From Rhodomicrobium sp. R_RK_3 (GTDB lineage Bacteria > Pseudomonadota > Alphaproteobacteria > Rhizobiales > Rhodomicrobiaceae): 64,000 nt of DNA. The translations under genes and the position numbers were made by a program. Below are positions 18,601 through 28,564 of this stretch, in pieces. Positions within the stretch are counted from its first letter, which is position 1, and the number at the start of each line of letters is the position of its first letter. The DNA lies in contig NZ_MWLK01000030.1 of NCBI RefSeq assembly GCF_002198715.1, forward strand, positions 1 through 64,000. Reading direction: 5' to 3'. A model generated the notes under the pieces. The model saw nothing but the letters and a program-made list of their open reading frames with translations. It had not been told where the DNA came from and did no database searches.

Positions 18601-19518
18601 TCAGTAGCCGAGCAGGAACGGATTGACGCCGCCGCGCTTGAACGCGGTTTCCCGCATCAGAAGATCGAGGCCGAGGCTGGCGACGTCGTCCGCGACGATG
18701 TCGGCGTCGGGGTCTTTTTCATGATGCAGGAGCTTCACATAGCGATGGCATGAGCCGCAGGTCTCGGCCTGCACGATGGCCTTGCTGCCCTCGATCTCCT
18801 GATAGGAGATGCCCTTGGTCGAGCCGCATATGGTGCATTTGACGCGGACATAGTTCCACAGCGTGCCGCAAAGCGCGCACCCGCAATAGCGCGCCCCATG
18901 CGATCCGAGCCAGCCCACCACCATCGAGGCCGCCGGCGGATAGCCGCAAGTCGGGCAGGCGCCATCGCCGACAGGCACCAGCGAGGCCGGATCGAGCTGG
19001 GCGGCCAGCGCCGCGAAATGCACCTGCAGCGCGGCGGCGACGAAGCTGTGCTCGGCCAGCATTTCGTCCGCCGGGGTGGTCGCAAGGACATATTGGATCA
19101 TCGCCTCGCGCTCCAGATCTCCGGCGAGGAGAACATGGTCGAGCGCGTCGGCCGCCGCGTCGGGCATGTCGAGCGCCACGGCGATCTCCAGGAAGCGGTC
19201 GAGCGCGGGCCTGAGAGTGGCGGCGGAGACCATGCGCTCGCGGTCGATCGGCGGCATGGCGTTTTCACGCGCACGGCCGAGGAATTCGGCGGCGGGAAGC
19301 GCCGGCAGGGGCAGATCGGTGATGACGCCGTGCTGGACGTCGGCGATGCCGGCGAGGAAGGCGAGATAGGGTTTCAGGTCGTGCGTCCGGGCCAGCCATC
19401 GGAGCCGCTCGGCGCGGGCGGTGAAGAGCTTTTTCGGATCGGGCAAACGGGCGAATGCGGGCGCTGCGGTTTCGCCGATCGGAACCCCTTCTTGCATCAT
19501 CGGCCGCTGTTCCGCCAT
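18601..19518 (-). CDS. fdhE: Formate dehydrogenase accessory protein FdhE
   Basis: The 305-residue cytoplasmic protein is rich in CxxC pairs in its C-terminal half: CPTCGYPP, CGCALCG, VKCTICGSTKG and TCGSCHRY. These bind iron (rubredoxin-like) in FdhE. FdhE is needed for maturation or activity of respiratory formate dehydrogenases, possibly by aiding sulfuration or folding of the catalytic subunit before Tat export. It is the last gene of the fdoGHI-fdhE cluster, 46 bp after the cytochrome gene. Confidence 0.92.
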   Translation of the reverse strand: MAEQRPMMQEGVPIGETAAPAFARLPDPKKLFTARAERLRWLARTHDLKPYLAFLAGIADVQHGVITDLPLPALPAAEFLGRARENAMPPIDRERMVSAATLRPALDRFLEIAVALDMPDAAADALDHVLLAGDLEREAMIQYVLATTPADEMLAEHSFVAAALQVHFAALAAQLDPASLVPVGDGACPTCGYPPAASMVVGWLGSHGARYCGCALCGTLWNYVRVKCTICGSTKGISYQEIEGSKAIVQAETCGSCHRYVKLLHHEKDPDADIVADDVASLGLDLLMRETAFKRGGVNPFLLGY

Positions 19519-19564
19519 GCGCCTTCACTCCTCGCGCCGCGATGGCGGCGCGTCTCGAGGTCAT

Positions 19565-20302
19565 TCATTCGGCAGCCGCCTGCCCGGGCTTTCCCGCCGG
19601 TGCCGGCGCCGGCGCGGCTTTGCCGTCATCGACATGCTTGCCGCTGACCAGCGCCTTCAGCCATTTGCGGTGATGCTTCCAGGCCCAGCCTCCGGTCACA
19701 TAGCCCTGGATCATCGCCGAGAAGGTGCCTTTCACCCAGATCGCGGCATAGACATGCACGATCCAGACACAGATAATCGTCACGGCCGCGGCCGAGTGCA
19801 AGATCAGGGCATAGCGCTTTTGTTCGACGGTCGTATATTCGGAGAAATACTGGTTCCAGATCGCCAGGCCAGTGACGATCAGTATGAGGATCAGCAGCGA
19901 CATGCCCCAGAATACGATTTTCTGGCCGGCATTGTACTTGCCCAGCTCCGGCAGATTGTCTTCCTTGTTGATGAGCACATCATAGAGGCGCCGCATCCAG
20001 GTGCCGTCCTCCGGGCGCCAGAGATTGAGGCGCCAGAAGCGCAGGAACAGTCCGCCGAAACTGAAGAACAGCACGACGCCGATCCAGGGGTGGATGGCAC
20101 GGGTGTTCTGGCCGCCGCCGAACAAAGCGGAGAGGAAGAACAGGTCGGGATGGAACATCGCCAGCCCCGAGATCGCGAGCAGCACCAGGCAGGCTGCCGT
20201 CAGCCAATGGTTGAGGCGAGCCGCTTTGGTGTAGCGGTCGACGGTGACGCGCTCGCCGACATGGACCTCGTCACTGGGATCGATTTCGTACCGTTCGCTC
20301 AT
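19565..20302 (-). CDS. fdoI: Formate dehydrogenase gamma subunit (cytochrome b556)
   Basis: The 245-residue integral membrane subunit has four membrane helices (including [36 protein letters not shown] and [21 protein letters not shown]). Candidate heme ligands include [17 protein letters not shown] and IVHVYAAIW. It accepts electrons from the Fe-S beta subunit and reduces the quinone pool. It overlaps the beta-subunit gene by 4 bp. The C-terminal ~30 residues are Ala/Pro-rich and not part of the core. Confidence 0.92.
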   Translation of the reverse strand: MSERYEIDPSDEVHVGERVTVDRYTKAARLNHWLTAACLVLLAISGLAMFHPDLFFLSALFGGGQNTRAIHPWIGVVLFFSFGGLFLRFWRLNLWRPEDGTWMRRLYDVLINKEDNLPELGKYNAGQKIVFWGMSLLILILIVTGLAIWNQYFSEYTTVEQKRYALILHSAAAVTIICVWIVHVYAAIWVKGTFSAMIQGYVTGGWAWKHHRKWLKALVSGKHVDDGKAAPAPAPAGKPGQAAAE

Positions 20303-21249
20303 GAACGCGGATCCTCCGTGAGCTGCTTGGCCTCCTCCTCGTCCTTCGGCGTGACCCTGTTCGGGCCTTCGACGAAACGATGCAGGACGCCGAAAGCCAC
20401 CATGCCGGCCATGGCGGCGAGCCCGGCATATTTGGCTGCGCCCTTCCAGAGATTGACCACCGGGCTGATCACCGGATTGTTCGGCAGATCAGCGTAAATC
20501 TCCGGCTTGTCGGCGTGCTGCAGCACGTACATCACATGCGTGCCGCCGACGCCCGGCGGATCGTAGAGCCCGGCATTCTGGTAGCCGCGCGACTTCAGAT
20601 CCTTGATGCGGGTTTCGGCGTGCTCGGTCATTTCCGCCTTGGTGCCGAAGACGATGGCATGGGTCGGGCAGGACTTGGCGCAGGCCGGTCCCTGGCCGAT
20701 GGCCATGCGGTCCGAGCAAAGCGTGCACTTATAGGCGCGGTGGTCGGTCTTGGAGATGCGCGGGATGTTGAACGGGCACCCCGCCACGCAATAGCCGCAG
20801 CCGATGCAGCGCTCATGGTCGAAATCGACGATGCCGTTGGAATATTGCACGATGGCGCCCGGCGCGGGACATGCCTTCAGGCAGCCCGGATCGGCGCAGT
20901 GCATGCAGCCATCCTTGCGGATCAGCCATTCCAGATTGTCCGTCTCCGGATTTATCCATTCGGTGAAGCGCATCAGCGTGAACATCTGCGGGGACAGATC
21001 TGGCGGAATGGTGTAGGTGCCGACATTCTCGCCGACCGGAGCACGCTTGTCGTTCCACTCCAGGCACGCCGCCTGGCAGGCCTTGCAGCCGATGCATTTG
21101 GACACGTCGATGAGCTTGGCCATCGGCGTGAGCTGGCGCGCCGGCGGCTCGATGGTCGACGCCGAGCGGCGGATCAGATCCTGCTGGCCGAAGACGGTTT
21201 TGACATCCTCGGTCTGCGGATTGGGAAGCTCATATTCGAAAGTCGTCAT
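20299..21249 (-). CDS. fdoH: Formate dehydrogenase beta subunit (4x[4Fe-4S])
   Basis: The 316-residue electron-transfer subunit has four ferredoxin-type Cys clusters: [35 protein letters not shown] and CTLCSDR...CAKSC. A single membrane helix near the C-terminus ([19 protein letters not shown]) anchors it, as in E. coli FdnH/FdoH. It relays electrons from the Mo/W active site to the cytochrome. It lies 10 bp after the catalytic subunit gene and overlaps the gamma gene. Confidence 0.94.
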   Translation of the reverse strand: MTTFEYELPNPQTEDVKTVFGQQDLIRRSASTIEPPARQLTPMAKLIDVSKCIGCKACQAACLEWNDKRAPVGENVGTYTIPPDLSPQMFTLMRFTEWINPETDNLEWLIRKDGCMHCADPGCLKACPAPGAIVQYSNGIVDFDHERCIGCGYCVAGCPFNIPRISKTDHRAYKCTLCSDRMAIGQGPACAKSCPTHAIVFGTKAEMTEHAETRIKDLKSRGYQNAGLYDPPGVGGTHVMYVLQHADKPEIYADLPNNPVISPVVNLWKGAAKYAGLAAMAGMVAFGVLHRFVEGPNRVTPKDEEEAKQLTEDPRS

Positions 21250-21259
21250 GGCTTCCTCC

Positions 21260-24200
21260 TCATGCCACCGGCGTCGGGCCGGTTATGGGCTCGACATTGA
21301 CCAGCCACGCCTTGAATTCGGGGGTTTCCGAATTGGCGTCGCCGACGACGGGCGTGAGCGAGTTCGGGCCGTAGCCCTTCTTCGTCTCGCCGATGAAGCC
21401 CCAATGCAGCGGCATGCCGATGACGTGCTGCACCTTGCCGTCGCACAGCATCGGCCTGATGCGCTTGGTGACCAGGGCGACCGCCTCGACCGAACCGCGC
21501 TTCGACCACACCCGCACCCAACTGCCGTTCGGGATGTTCTTCTCCTTGGCCAGTTCCTCGCCGATCTCGACGAAGAATTCCGGCTGCAGCGAAGCGTTGA
21601 TCTGGGCGTGCTTGGTCCAGTAATGGAAGTGCTCGGTGAGCCGGTAGGATGTCGCCACATAGGGAAACTCCGCGACGTCGCCGAACTGCTCCCAATCATA
21701 TTTGAACACACGCGAGGCGGGGTTGCCGCGGATCTTGGGCGCGATCAGATTGGCGATCGGCGCCTCGAACGGCTCGTAATGGACGGGGAACGGCCCGTCG
21801 CGCATCATGCCTCGGACGAACAGGCGCCCGGTGCCTTCCTCGTTCATGATGAAGGGGCCGACGACGCCCGGCTTGGCCGTCGGGGCGATGTCGGGCACAT
21901 CGAAGCCGGTCCATTTGGAGCCCTCCCACCAAAGCAGCTTGCGGGTCCGATCCCAGGGATCGCCCTTCACGTCCGCCGAGGCGCGGTTGTAGAGGATGCG
22001 GCGGTTGACCGGCCAGGACCATGTCCATTTCGAATAAATGCCGGTGTCGTCCGGGTCGGCATTGTCGCGCCGCGCCATCTGATTGCCGGCCTCGGTAAAG
22101 CAGCCGGAATAGATCCAGCAGCCGCAGGCCGTCTTGCCGTCGTCGCGCAGCGCGGCGAAGCTCGGCACCTGCTTGCCCTTTGCCAAGGTCACCTTGGTGG
22201 CATCGGCGGGGTCGGTCAAATCTTCCAGCGCCGAACCGTTGATCTCCTTGGCGAGTTCATCGGCTGTCGGGTAGTCGGGGTCCTCGTAGCTCCAGTTCAG
22301 GTTGACGATCGGGTCGGGGAAGGCGCCGCCTTCCTGCCTGTACAGATCGCGGATCCGCGTGAAGAGCTGGCCGAGGATCCAGGTATCGCGCTGGGCTTCG
22401 CCGGGAGGCGTCGAGGCCGCCCAGTGCCATTGCAGCCAGCGGCCCGAATTGGTCAGCGAGCCGTCGTCCTCGGCAAAGCAGGTGCTTGGGAGCTGGAAGA
22501 CTTCGGTCTGGATCGACGCCGTGTCCACGTCATTATGCGGCCCATGATTCTCCCAGAAGCGGGAGGTTTCCGTTTGCAGCGGGTCGATGGTGACCAGGAA
22601 TTTCAGCTTGGACAAAGCCGCCGTGCATTTGGCCCGGTTGGGGAAGGCCAGCAGCGGATTGAAGCCCTGGCAGACATAGCCGTTCACCTTGCCTTCGAAC
22701 ATCAGGTTGAAGGCGCGGATGATGTCATAGGCGACATCGAGCTTGGGCAGCCAGTCGTAAGACCAATCGTTCTCCGCCGTGGCCGCCGCCCCCCACATCG
22801 ACTTCTGGAAGCTGACGAAGAAGGATTTGTAGTTCTGCCAATAGCTCGTCTGGTCGGGCCTGAGCGGCTTATAGCCCCGGGTCGACATGTATTTCTCGAA
22901 AGTCGGCTCGGTCTCGAACGGGAGGGTGAGATAGCCGGGGAGGAGATTCGACATCAGGCCCATGTCGGTCAGGCCCTGGATGTTGGAATGGCCGCGCAGC
23001 GCATTCATGCCGCCGCCGCGCACGCCGATATTGCCGAGGATGAGCTGAATCATCGCCATGGTGCGGATGTTCTGCGATCCCTTGGAGTGCTGGGTCCAGC
23101 CGAGCGCGTACATCGACGTCATGGTCTTGTCCGGCGCCGAGCACTCGCCGACCATCTCGCACACCTTCAGGAACTTGTCCTTCGGCGTGCCGGTGATGCG
23201 CGAGACCAGTTCGGGCGTGTATTGCGCCACGTGCTGCTTGAGCAGGCTCCAGACGCAGCGCGGATGCTCGAGCGTCTCGTCCGAAATGACGTAGCCGTCC
23301 GGGCCGAGTTCGTAATTCCAGGTCGAGCGGTCGTAATCGCGCTTTACCTCGTCGTAACCGGTAAACAGGCCATCCTGATAGCCGAAGCCCTCCTGCACCA
23401 GATAGGGCGCGTTGGTGAAGGATTTGACGTATTCCCATTGCACCTTGTTGTTGGCCATCAGCCAGTTGATGAGGCCGAGCAGGAAGGCGATGTCCGTGCC
23501 CTGGCGGATCGGTGCGTAATAATCCGCGACGGCGGCCGAGCGGGTGTAGCGCGGATCGACGACGATCAGTCTCGCGCCGCGATTGGCCTTGGCCTCGGTC
23601 ACCCATTTGAAGCCGCAAGGATGCGCTTCAGCGGCATTGCCGCCCATGATGATGGCGAGATCGGTGTTCTTGATGTCCGTCCAGGAATTCGTCATTGCGC
23701 CACGGCCGAATGTTGGGGCCAGACTGGCCACCGTCGGTCCGTGTCAAACGCGAGCCTGGTTGTCGAACATCAGCATTCCCATACTTCGGACCACCTTAAA
23801 GGTGCAGAATGCCGTTTCGTTGGTCGTCGCCGAGGCCGCGAGGAAGCCGGAGCTGACCCAGCGGTTGACCGTCACCCCGGCCGCGTTCTTCTCGATGAAA
23901 TTCTTGTCGCGGTCATCCTTGAGCAGGCGCGCGATGCGGTCGAGCGCATAGTCCCAGGTGACGCGCTCGAACTTGTCCGATCCGGGCCTGCGGACCATCG
24001 GATATTCGAGCCGGGTCTTGGCATGGACGAAATCGAGCAATGCCGCGCCCTTCGGGCAGAGCGTGCCGCGATTGGTCGGATGATCGACATCGCCCTCGAT
24101 ATGCTTCACCTCGGCCTTTTCGCCCTTGGTGATATCGCCCTTCGAATAGATGAGAATGCCGCAAGCGACCGAGCAGTAGGTGCAGGTGTTGCGGGTGATC

Positions 24201-24361
24201 GTCGTGCCGAGAAGCTTGAACGGTCTGATCGAGTCGGCGTAGGCGGCCTCGATGCCGCCGAAGCCGAGCGCGCCGAGCGAGGTCACCGCGACCCCCGCCC
24301 CAGCGCCCTTCAGGAAAAAGCGCCGCGAAATTCTGGTGTCGGTATCGGCAATATCTGCCAT
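21260..24361 (-). CDS. fdoG: Formate dehydrogenase catalytic subunit, selenocysteine-containing
   Basis: The gene reads through an in-frame TGA at 23746-23744, giving about 1033 residues. Around it the protein reads [21 protein letters not shown], the exact context of Sec in E. coli FdnG/FdoG (Sec near 206 here). The N-terminus has a Tat motif, SRRFFLKG. Cys 60, 63, 67 and 102 (CTYCSVAC...CPKG) ligate the [4Fe-4S] cluster. It oxidises formate to CO2 in the periplasm on a bis-MGD Mo/W cofactor. ATG at 24361 was chosen because GGGAG lies 6 bp upstream; the ATG at 24367 is too close to it. selA, selB and tRNA-Sec are not in the window, but must exist for full-length product. Confidence 0.95.
23717..23746 (-). 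promoter_or_regulatory. Sec UGA codon and SECIS-like hairpin inside fdoG
   Basis: The TGA codon (23746-23744) is followed, 14 bases later, by the hairpin GGCCA-GTC-TGGCC (23729-23717). Its apical loop carries GU, which bacterial SelB needs. Bacterial SECIS elements lie within the coding sequence immediately 3' of the UGA, which fits this position. Confidence 0.75.
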
Positions 24362-24458
24362 AGCCATCTCCCTATGAGCCGGCGTGGCAAAGGCCCGATA
24401 CGCCTAGCAGCGCAAGCATGCGCCGCTTGGCTTGCGCCGGGCCGGTCCACTTCATTTA

Positions 24459-24471
24459 CTTTGGACCAAAG
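24459..24471. promoter_or_regulatory. Perfect 13-bp palindrome in the fdoG/oxalate decarboxylase divergent gap
   Basis: CTTTGG-A-CCAAAG is a perfect palindrome about 98 bp before the fdoG start and 217 bp before the oxalate decarboxylase start. The 326-bp gap has no other gene. The region around 24480-24520 is AT-rich. A shared operator is plausible but unproven, and the regulator is not identified. Confidence 0.35.
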
Positions 24472-24687
24472 CGGAAAGCGGACTTGATCGTTTTTACCGC
24501 GTTTTGCTCAAATCTGCCGCGTTCTCCGGCACCGGGCTCAGAGACAGCATTTAACGGCGTCGAACGCATGACCCAGGATTGCGCAAAAAGCAGCCGAAAG
24601 CAGCAAGCCCGATAAAGCCGCGGTAATCGGTGCAAGCCAGATAATCCTGATCCGTCGTCGCGCAGAAATATGGCCGGAGGTACCGCC

Positions 24688-25941
24688 ATGGCGCGAGACC
24701 CGAGCAGGAGAAGCGCCAAAATGGATCCCATCACCCGCCGCACAATGCTTGCCGGCACCGCCGCAGGGGGCGTCTTCGCCTCGTCCCTTGCCCGCGCGCA
24801 AACCGGCCCGATCGTGGAGCCCAAGCGTCCCGGCCATGGCGGGACCAATCCGGGGCCCGACAATCAGACCATCGACCGGATGAATCCCAACATCCTCGTC
24901 CCGCCCGCGCAGGATCACGGCACCTTACCGAATCTGCGCTTCCGCTTCGGCGATTCGCACATGCGGCTGGAGTCGGGCGGCTGGACGCGGCAGATCACCG
25001 TGCGCGAGCTCGGCGTTTCCAAGAACATCGCCGGCGTCAACATGCGCCTGAACGCGGGCGGCATCCGCGAGCTGCATTGGCACAAGGCGGCCGAGTGGGC
25101 CTATATGCTCTACGGCACCGCGCGCATCACCGCGATCGATGCGGACGGCAACCGCTTCGTCGACGATGTCGGCGTCGGCGATCTCTGGTACTTCCCCTCC
25201 GGCATCCCGCATTCGATCCAGGGCCTTGGCTCGGATGGCTGCGAGTTCCTGCTGGTGTTCGACGACGGCGAGTTCGACGAGGACAACACATTCCTGCTGA
25301 GCGATTGGTTCAAGCACGTGCCGCCGGAGGTGCTGGCCAAGAATTTCGGCGTATCGGCCGACGCTTTCGCCAAAGTCCCCGACCCGAGCGAGCTCTACAT
25401 CTTCGCCGCGCAGGTGCCCGGCCCGCTCGACACCGACAAGATGGCGGGGGCGACCCAGCCGCCGAACACGTTCAGCCACCGGCTGATGGCGCAGGATCCG
25501 ATCCGGACCAAGAGCGGAACGGTGAGGATCGCCGACACCAAGAATTTTCCGGCCTCGGTGACCATCGCCTCCGGCCTTGTCGAGGTCAATCCGGGCGCCA
25601 TGCGCGAGCTGCACTGGCACCCCAACACCGATGAGTGGCTGTATTTCATCGAGGGCACGGCCCGCCTCGGCGTGTTCGCGGGCTCGGGCCAGGCGCGCAC
25701 GTTCGATTTCTCGGCGGGCGATGTGGGCTTCGTCCCCTTCGCCATGGGCCATTATATCGAGAATACCGGCAGCACCCCGGTGCGCTTCCTGGAGATCTTC
25801 AAGAGCAACTATTATGCGGATGTTTCGCTGAACCAGTGGCTCGCGCTAACGCCCCGGGAACTGGTGGAAGCGCATCTCCGCGTCGATCAGGCGACCATCG
25901 ATGCCTTCCACAAGCTGAAATCGCCGGTGGTGCCGGTCTAA
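24688..25941 (+). CDS. oxdC: Bicupin oxalate decarboxylase, Tat-exported
   Basis: GGAGG 8 bp before the ATG at 24688 fixes the start, giving 417 residues. The N-terminus has a Tat signal (TRRTMLAGTAAGGVFASSLARA). Cupin 1 has Mn ligands His130, His132, Glu136 and His175. Cupin 2 has His309, His311, Glu316 and His355. Their spacing (four versus five residues before the Glu) matches Bacillus OxdC. The site-1 lid reads DEDNT where OxdC has SENST. It retains the Glu (198) that directs decarboxylation over oxidation. The expected reaction is oxalate to formate plus CO2, in the periplasm. The adjacent divergent formate dehydrogenase would consume the formate. Confidence 0.88.
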   Translation: MARDPSRRSAKMDPITRRTMLAGTAAGGVFASSLARAQTGPIVEPKRPGHGGTNPGPDNQTIDRMNPNILVPPAQDHGTLPNLRFRFGDSHMRLESGGWTRQITVRELGVSKNIAGVNMRLNAGGIRELHWHKAAEWAYMLYGTARITAIDADGNRFVDDVGVGDLWYFPSGIPHSIQGLGSDGCEFLLVFDDGEFDEDNTFLLSDWFKHVPPEVLAKNFGVSADAFAKVPDPSELYIFAAQVPGPLDTDKMAGATQPPNTFSHRLMAQDPIRTKSGTVRIADTKNFPASVTIASGLVEVNPGAMRELHWHPNTDEWLYFIEGTARLGVFAGSGQARTFDFSAGDVGFVPFAMGHYIENTGSTPVRFLEIFKSNYYADVSLNQWLALTPRELVEAHLRVDQATIDAFHKLKSPVVPV

Positions 25942-26150
25942 CAAGCCGGGAGGGCTGGCTGCCCGAACGCCGCCAGCCTCCCATAAACACCGCGCAACGC
26001 GATTCCCGCACCATTATTTTCACCGTCCGTGGGTACGGGCGTGGAATTCTACGTGGAAACCGACTGGCCGGCCTTGCAACTCACCCGATTGGACGACGAC
26101 ATCCGCGCGCGGGGCTGGCGAGGATGCCCCTGTCATTGGAGGTGATCTGC

Positions 26151-27197
26151 ATGAGCAAATATCAAAACATTCTTGAGACCATCGGCAACACGCCCGTGGT
26201 CAGGATCAACAAGCTGGCGCCCGAAGGCGTCAATCTCTTCGCCAAGATCGAAGCCTTCAACCCGCTCGGCTCGGTCAAGGACCGGCTGGCGCTCGGCGTG
26301 ATCGAGGCGGCCGAGCGGTCAGGCGCGCTGAAGCCGGGGCAGACGGTGATCGAGGCGACCAGCGGCAATACCGGCATCGGCCTTGCCATGGTCTGCGCCC
26401 AGAAGGGCTATCCGCTGGTCGTGACCATGGCCGAGCAATTCAGCGTGGAGCGGCGCAAGCTGATGCGCTTTCTCGGCGCCAAGGTCGTGCTGACGCCCGC
26501 CGCCGGACGCGCCGTCGCCATGGTGGCAAAGGCGGTGGAACTGGCCGAAACGCATGGCTGGTTTCTGACCCGCCAGTTCGAGAACGAGGCCAATGCCGAT
26601 ATCCACTCGCGCACCACCGCGCGGGAAATCATCGAGGATTTCAAAGGCGAAAAGCTCGATTACTGGGTGACCGGCTACGGCACCGGCGGCACGTTAAAAG
26701 GCGTCTCGCGCGTGCTCGCCAAGGAGATGCCGGACACCAAGATCGTCGTCTGTGAGCCGGAAGATGCGCCGCTTCTCGCCAGCGGCATCGCGCAGGCCCG
26801 CAACGCCGACGGCTCCGCCTCGGCCCCGCATCCGGCCTTCAAGCCGCACCCGATGCAAGGCTGGACGCCCGATTTCATTCCGAAACTGACGGCGGACGCC
26901 GTGCAGATGGATGTGATCGACCGCGTCCTGCACATCCCCGGCGCGGAGGCGATCCGCATGAGCATCGAACTTGCCCGCAAGGAGGGCATCTTCGTCGGCA
27001 TCACCGCCGGGGCGACCTTTGCCGGAGCGCTGCGCGTTTGCGCTGATGCGCCGCGCGGCGCGAACATCCTCTGCATGCTACCCGATACCGGCGAGCGCTA
27101 TCTGAGCACGCCCCTGTTCGGCGACGTGCCCGCCGACATGAGCGAAGAGGAACTGCGCATCTCGCGTTCGACGCCGAGCGCGCAATTGGCGGCCTGA
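26151..27197 (+). CDS. cysK: Cysteine synthase (O-acetylserine sulfhydrylase)
   Basis: The ATG at 26151 follows TTGGAGGTGATC, a strong ribosome binding site, and gives 348 residues. NPLGSVKDR holds the PLP Lys43. TSGNTG is the substrate loop and GTGGTLKG binds the PLP phosphate. LPDTGERYLST is typical of CysK near the C-terminus. It makes cysteine from O-acetylserine and sulfide. A ~25-residue tail beyond YLST (GDVPADMSEEELRISRS) is longer than in many homologs. It lies 209 bp after the oxalate decarboxylase, so co-transcription is uncertain. Confidence 0.9.
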   Translation: MSKYQNILETIGNTPVVRINKLAPEGVNLFAKIEAFNPLGSVKDRLALGVIEAAERSGALKPGQTVIEATSGNTGIGLAMVCAQKGYPLVVTMAEQFSVERRKLMRFLGAKVVLTPAAGRAVAMVAKAVELAETHGWFLTRQFENEANADIHSRTTAREIIEDFKGEKLDYWVTGYGTGGTLKGVSRVLAKEMPDTKIVVCEPEDAPLLASGIAQARNADGSASAPHPAFKPHPMQGWTPDFIPKLTADAVQMDVIDRVLHIPGAEAIRMSIELARKEGIFVGITAGATFAGALRVCADAPRGANILCMLPDTGERYLSTPLFGDVPADMSEEELRISRSTPSAQLAA

Positions 27198-27224
27198 CCC
27201 TAAGCCGGAACGAGGGAGAAGCAA

Positions 27225-28031
27225 GTGACGATCGACGACCCTCGCGGCCGCATCGACTATGACGAAACCGGCGACGGGCAGACGATCGTGTTCGTCCCCG
27301 GCTCCTGCAGCACCGGCGCCGCTTGGCGCCCGGTGATCGCGGCCCTGGGCGGCCGCTTCCGCTGCGTCACCACCAGCCTGCTCGGCTATGGCGGCACCGC
27401 CGAGCGCCGCCGCACCGGCGACGCCTCGATCGCGCATGAGGCGGATATCATCGAGGCCGTCATCCGGCGCGCGGGCGGCACGGTGCATCTCGTCGGCCAT
27501 TCCTTCGGCGGCCTGTCGGCGCTGGCCGTTGCGCTGCGTGGCCGGGCGCCGCTCGCCAGCCTCACCATCGCAGAGACACCGGCGGTGGACATCTTGCGCG
27601 CCGCCGGCGAGCATGAGTATTACGGCGCCTTTCGCGCCATGACCGATGCCTATTTCGCCGCCGTCCGGAGCGGTGAGAGAGAAGCGATCGGTGCGATGCT
27701 GGATTTTTACGGTGGCGCGGGGTCCTTCGCATCCTGGCCCGCCCGCGTCCGCGCCTATGCCGTCGAGACGACGCCCGTCAACCTGCTCGACTGGGAAAGC
27801 GCCTACGGATTCGAGCTATCGCCGGCGATGCTGGCCGCGATCAAGCTTCGCGTTCTGGTGATGTACGGCGGCGATAGCCCCGCTGCGGTGCGGCGCGCCA
27901 ACGCATTGCTGGCGCTACACATCGCAGGCGCCGCCCACGAGATCATCGAGGACGCCGCGCATTTCCTGATCTCCACCCACGCCGAAGCCGTCGCCCAATC
28001 CATCGCGCGCCATGCGAGCGGCGGCGGGTAG
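27225..28031 (+). CDS. Alpha/beta hydrolase
   Basis: The 268-residue protein starts at GTG 27225 after GAGGGAGAAG. FVPGSCSTGAAW forms the oxyanion-hole region, VGHSFGGLSALAV carries the nucleophile Ser in GxSxG, and EDAAHFLISTHAEAVA supplies the catalytic His. The acid is less certain, probably in LVMYGGDSPAAV. The substrate is unknown. It follows cysK by 27 bp and is likely in its operon. Confidence 0.8.
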   Translation: MTIDDPRGRIDYDETGDGQTIVFVPGSCSTGAAWRPVIAALGGRFRCVTTSLLGYGGTAERRRTGDASIAHEADIIEAVIRRAGGTVHLVGHSFGGLSALAVALRGRAPLASLTIAETPAVDILRAAGEHEYYGAFRAMTDAYFAAVRSGEREAIGAMLDFYGGAGSFASWPARVRAYAVETTPVNLLDWESAYGFELSPAMLAAIKLRVLVMYGGDSPAAVRRANALLALHIAGAAHEIIEDAAHFLISTHAEAVAQSIARHASGGG

Positions 28032-28044
28032 CTCGCCTCGCTTT

Positions 28045-28385
28045 GCGCTCCGGCGGCGGTCGAGCGGGGCGAACAGGGCGGAGATGTCGGCTTCGGTCAG
28101 GTCGAGCGCGGTCTTGGTGCTGCCGGCGAACGGTGCGTCGGCAAGCGCCGCCTTGCGTGCCTTGAGCTGTTCGATGGCCGTTTCGATGCCGTCCTCCACG
28201 ATCAGCTTGTAGACAAGACCGGCTTGTCCTGGCCGATGCGGTAGGCGCGGTCGGCCGCCTGCGGCTCGACGGCGGGGTTCACAGGGGTCGTAATGGATCA
28301 CCGTATCGGCGGCGGTGAGGTTGAGCCGGTGCCGCCCGCCTTCAGGCTAAGCAGGAACACCGGCGCCTTGCCCGACTGGAATGCG
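28045..28385 (-). pseudogene. SNF2-family helicase C-terminal remnant, multiply frameshifted
   Basis: Reading leftward across several frames gives SGKAPVFLLSLKAGGTG, then [35 protein letters not shown] and [20 protein letters not shown]. The last piece ends with DLTEADISALFAPL. These are helicase motifs V and VI and the C-terminal tail of SNF2/RapA-type ATPases. At least three frame changes are needed, and the N-terminal ~90 percent of the gene is absent. It runs antisense into the end of the hydrolase gene. Downstream of motif VI the tail is intact in frame for ~60 codons. Confidence 0.75.
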
Positions 28386-28564
28386 CGCACGGGCGTCGGC
28401 GTCGCCGGTCAATTGCAGATTGTCCACATCAGCTTGCAGGACGCTGCAAAATTCTTCGCGCTGTTTCGTGGCGGATCTGCCACTGTCTGCCCCACTCTCG
28501 CCCAGCGGCGCTGATAGGGACCGCGCCACAGGGTTGATATTCACCTGTTACGATTGGGGATGAC

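Noticed and set aside
23741-23749. fdoG as a pseudogene interrupted by a stop codon
   Set aside because: The stop is UGA exactly at the family's Sec position, with a SECIS-like hairpin after it and intact sequence on both sides.
21017-24487. Very long plus-strand open frame (1156 codons)
   Set aside because: It is antisense to fdoG/fdoH, which have unmistakable family motifs. Its product is a low-complexity His/Arg/Asp/Gly-rich shadow caused by high GC in third positions.
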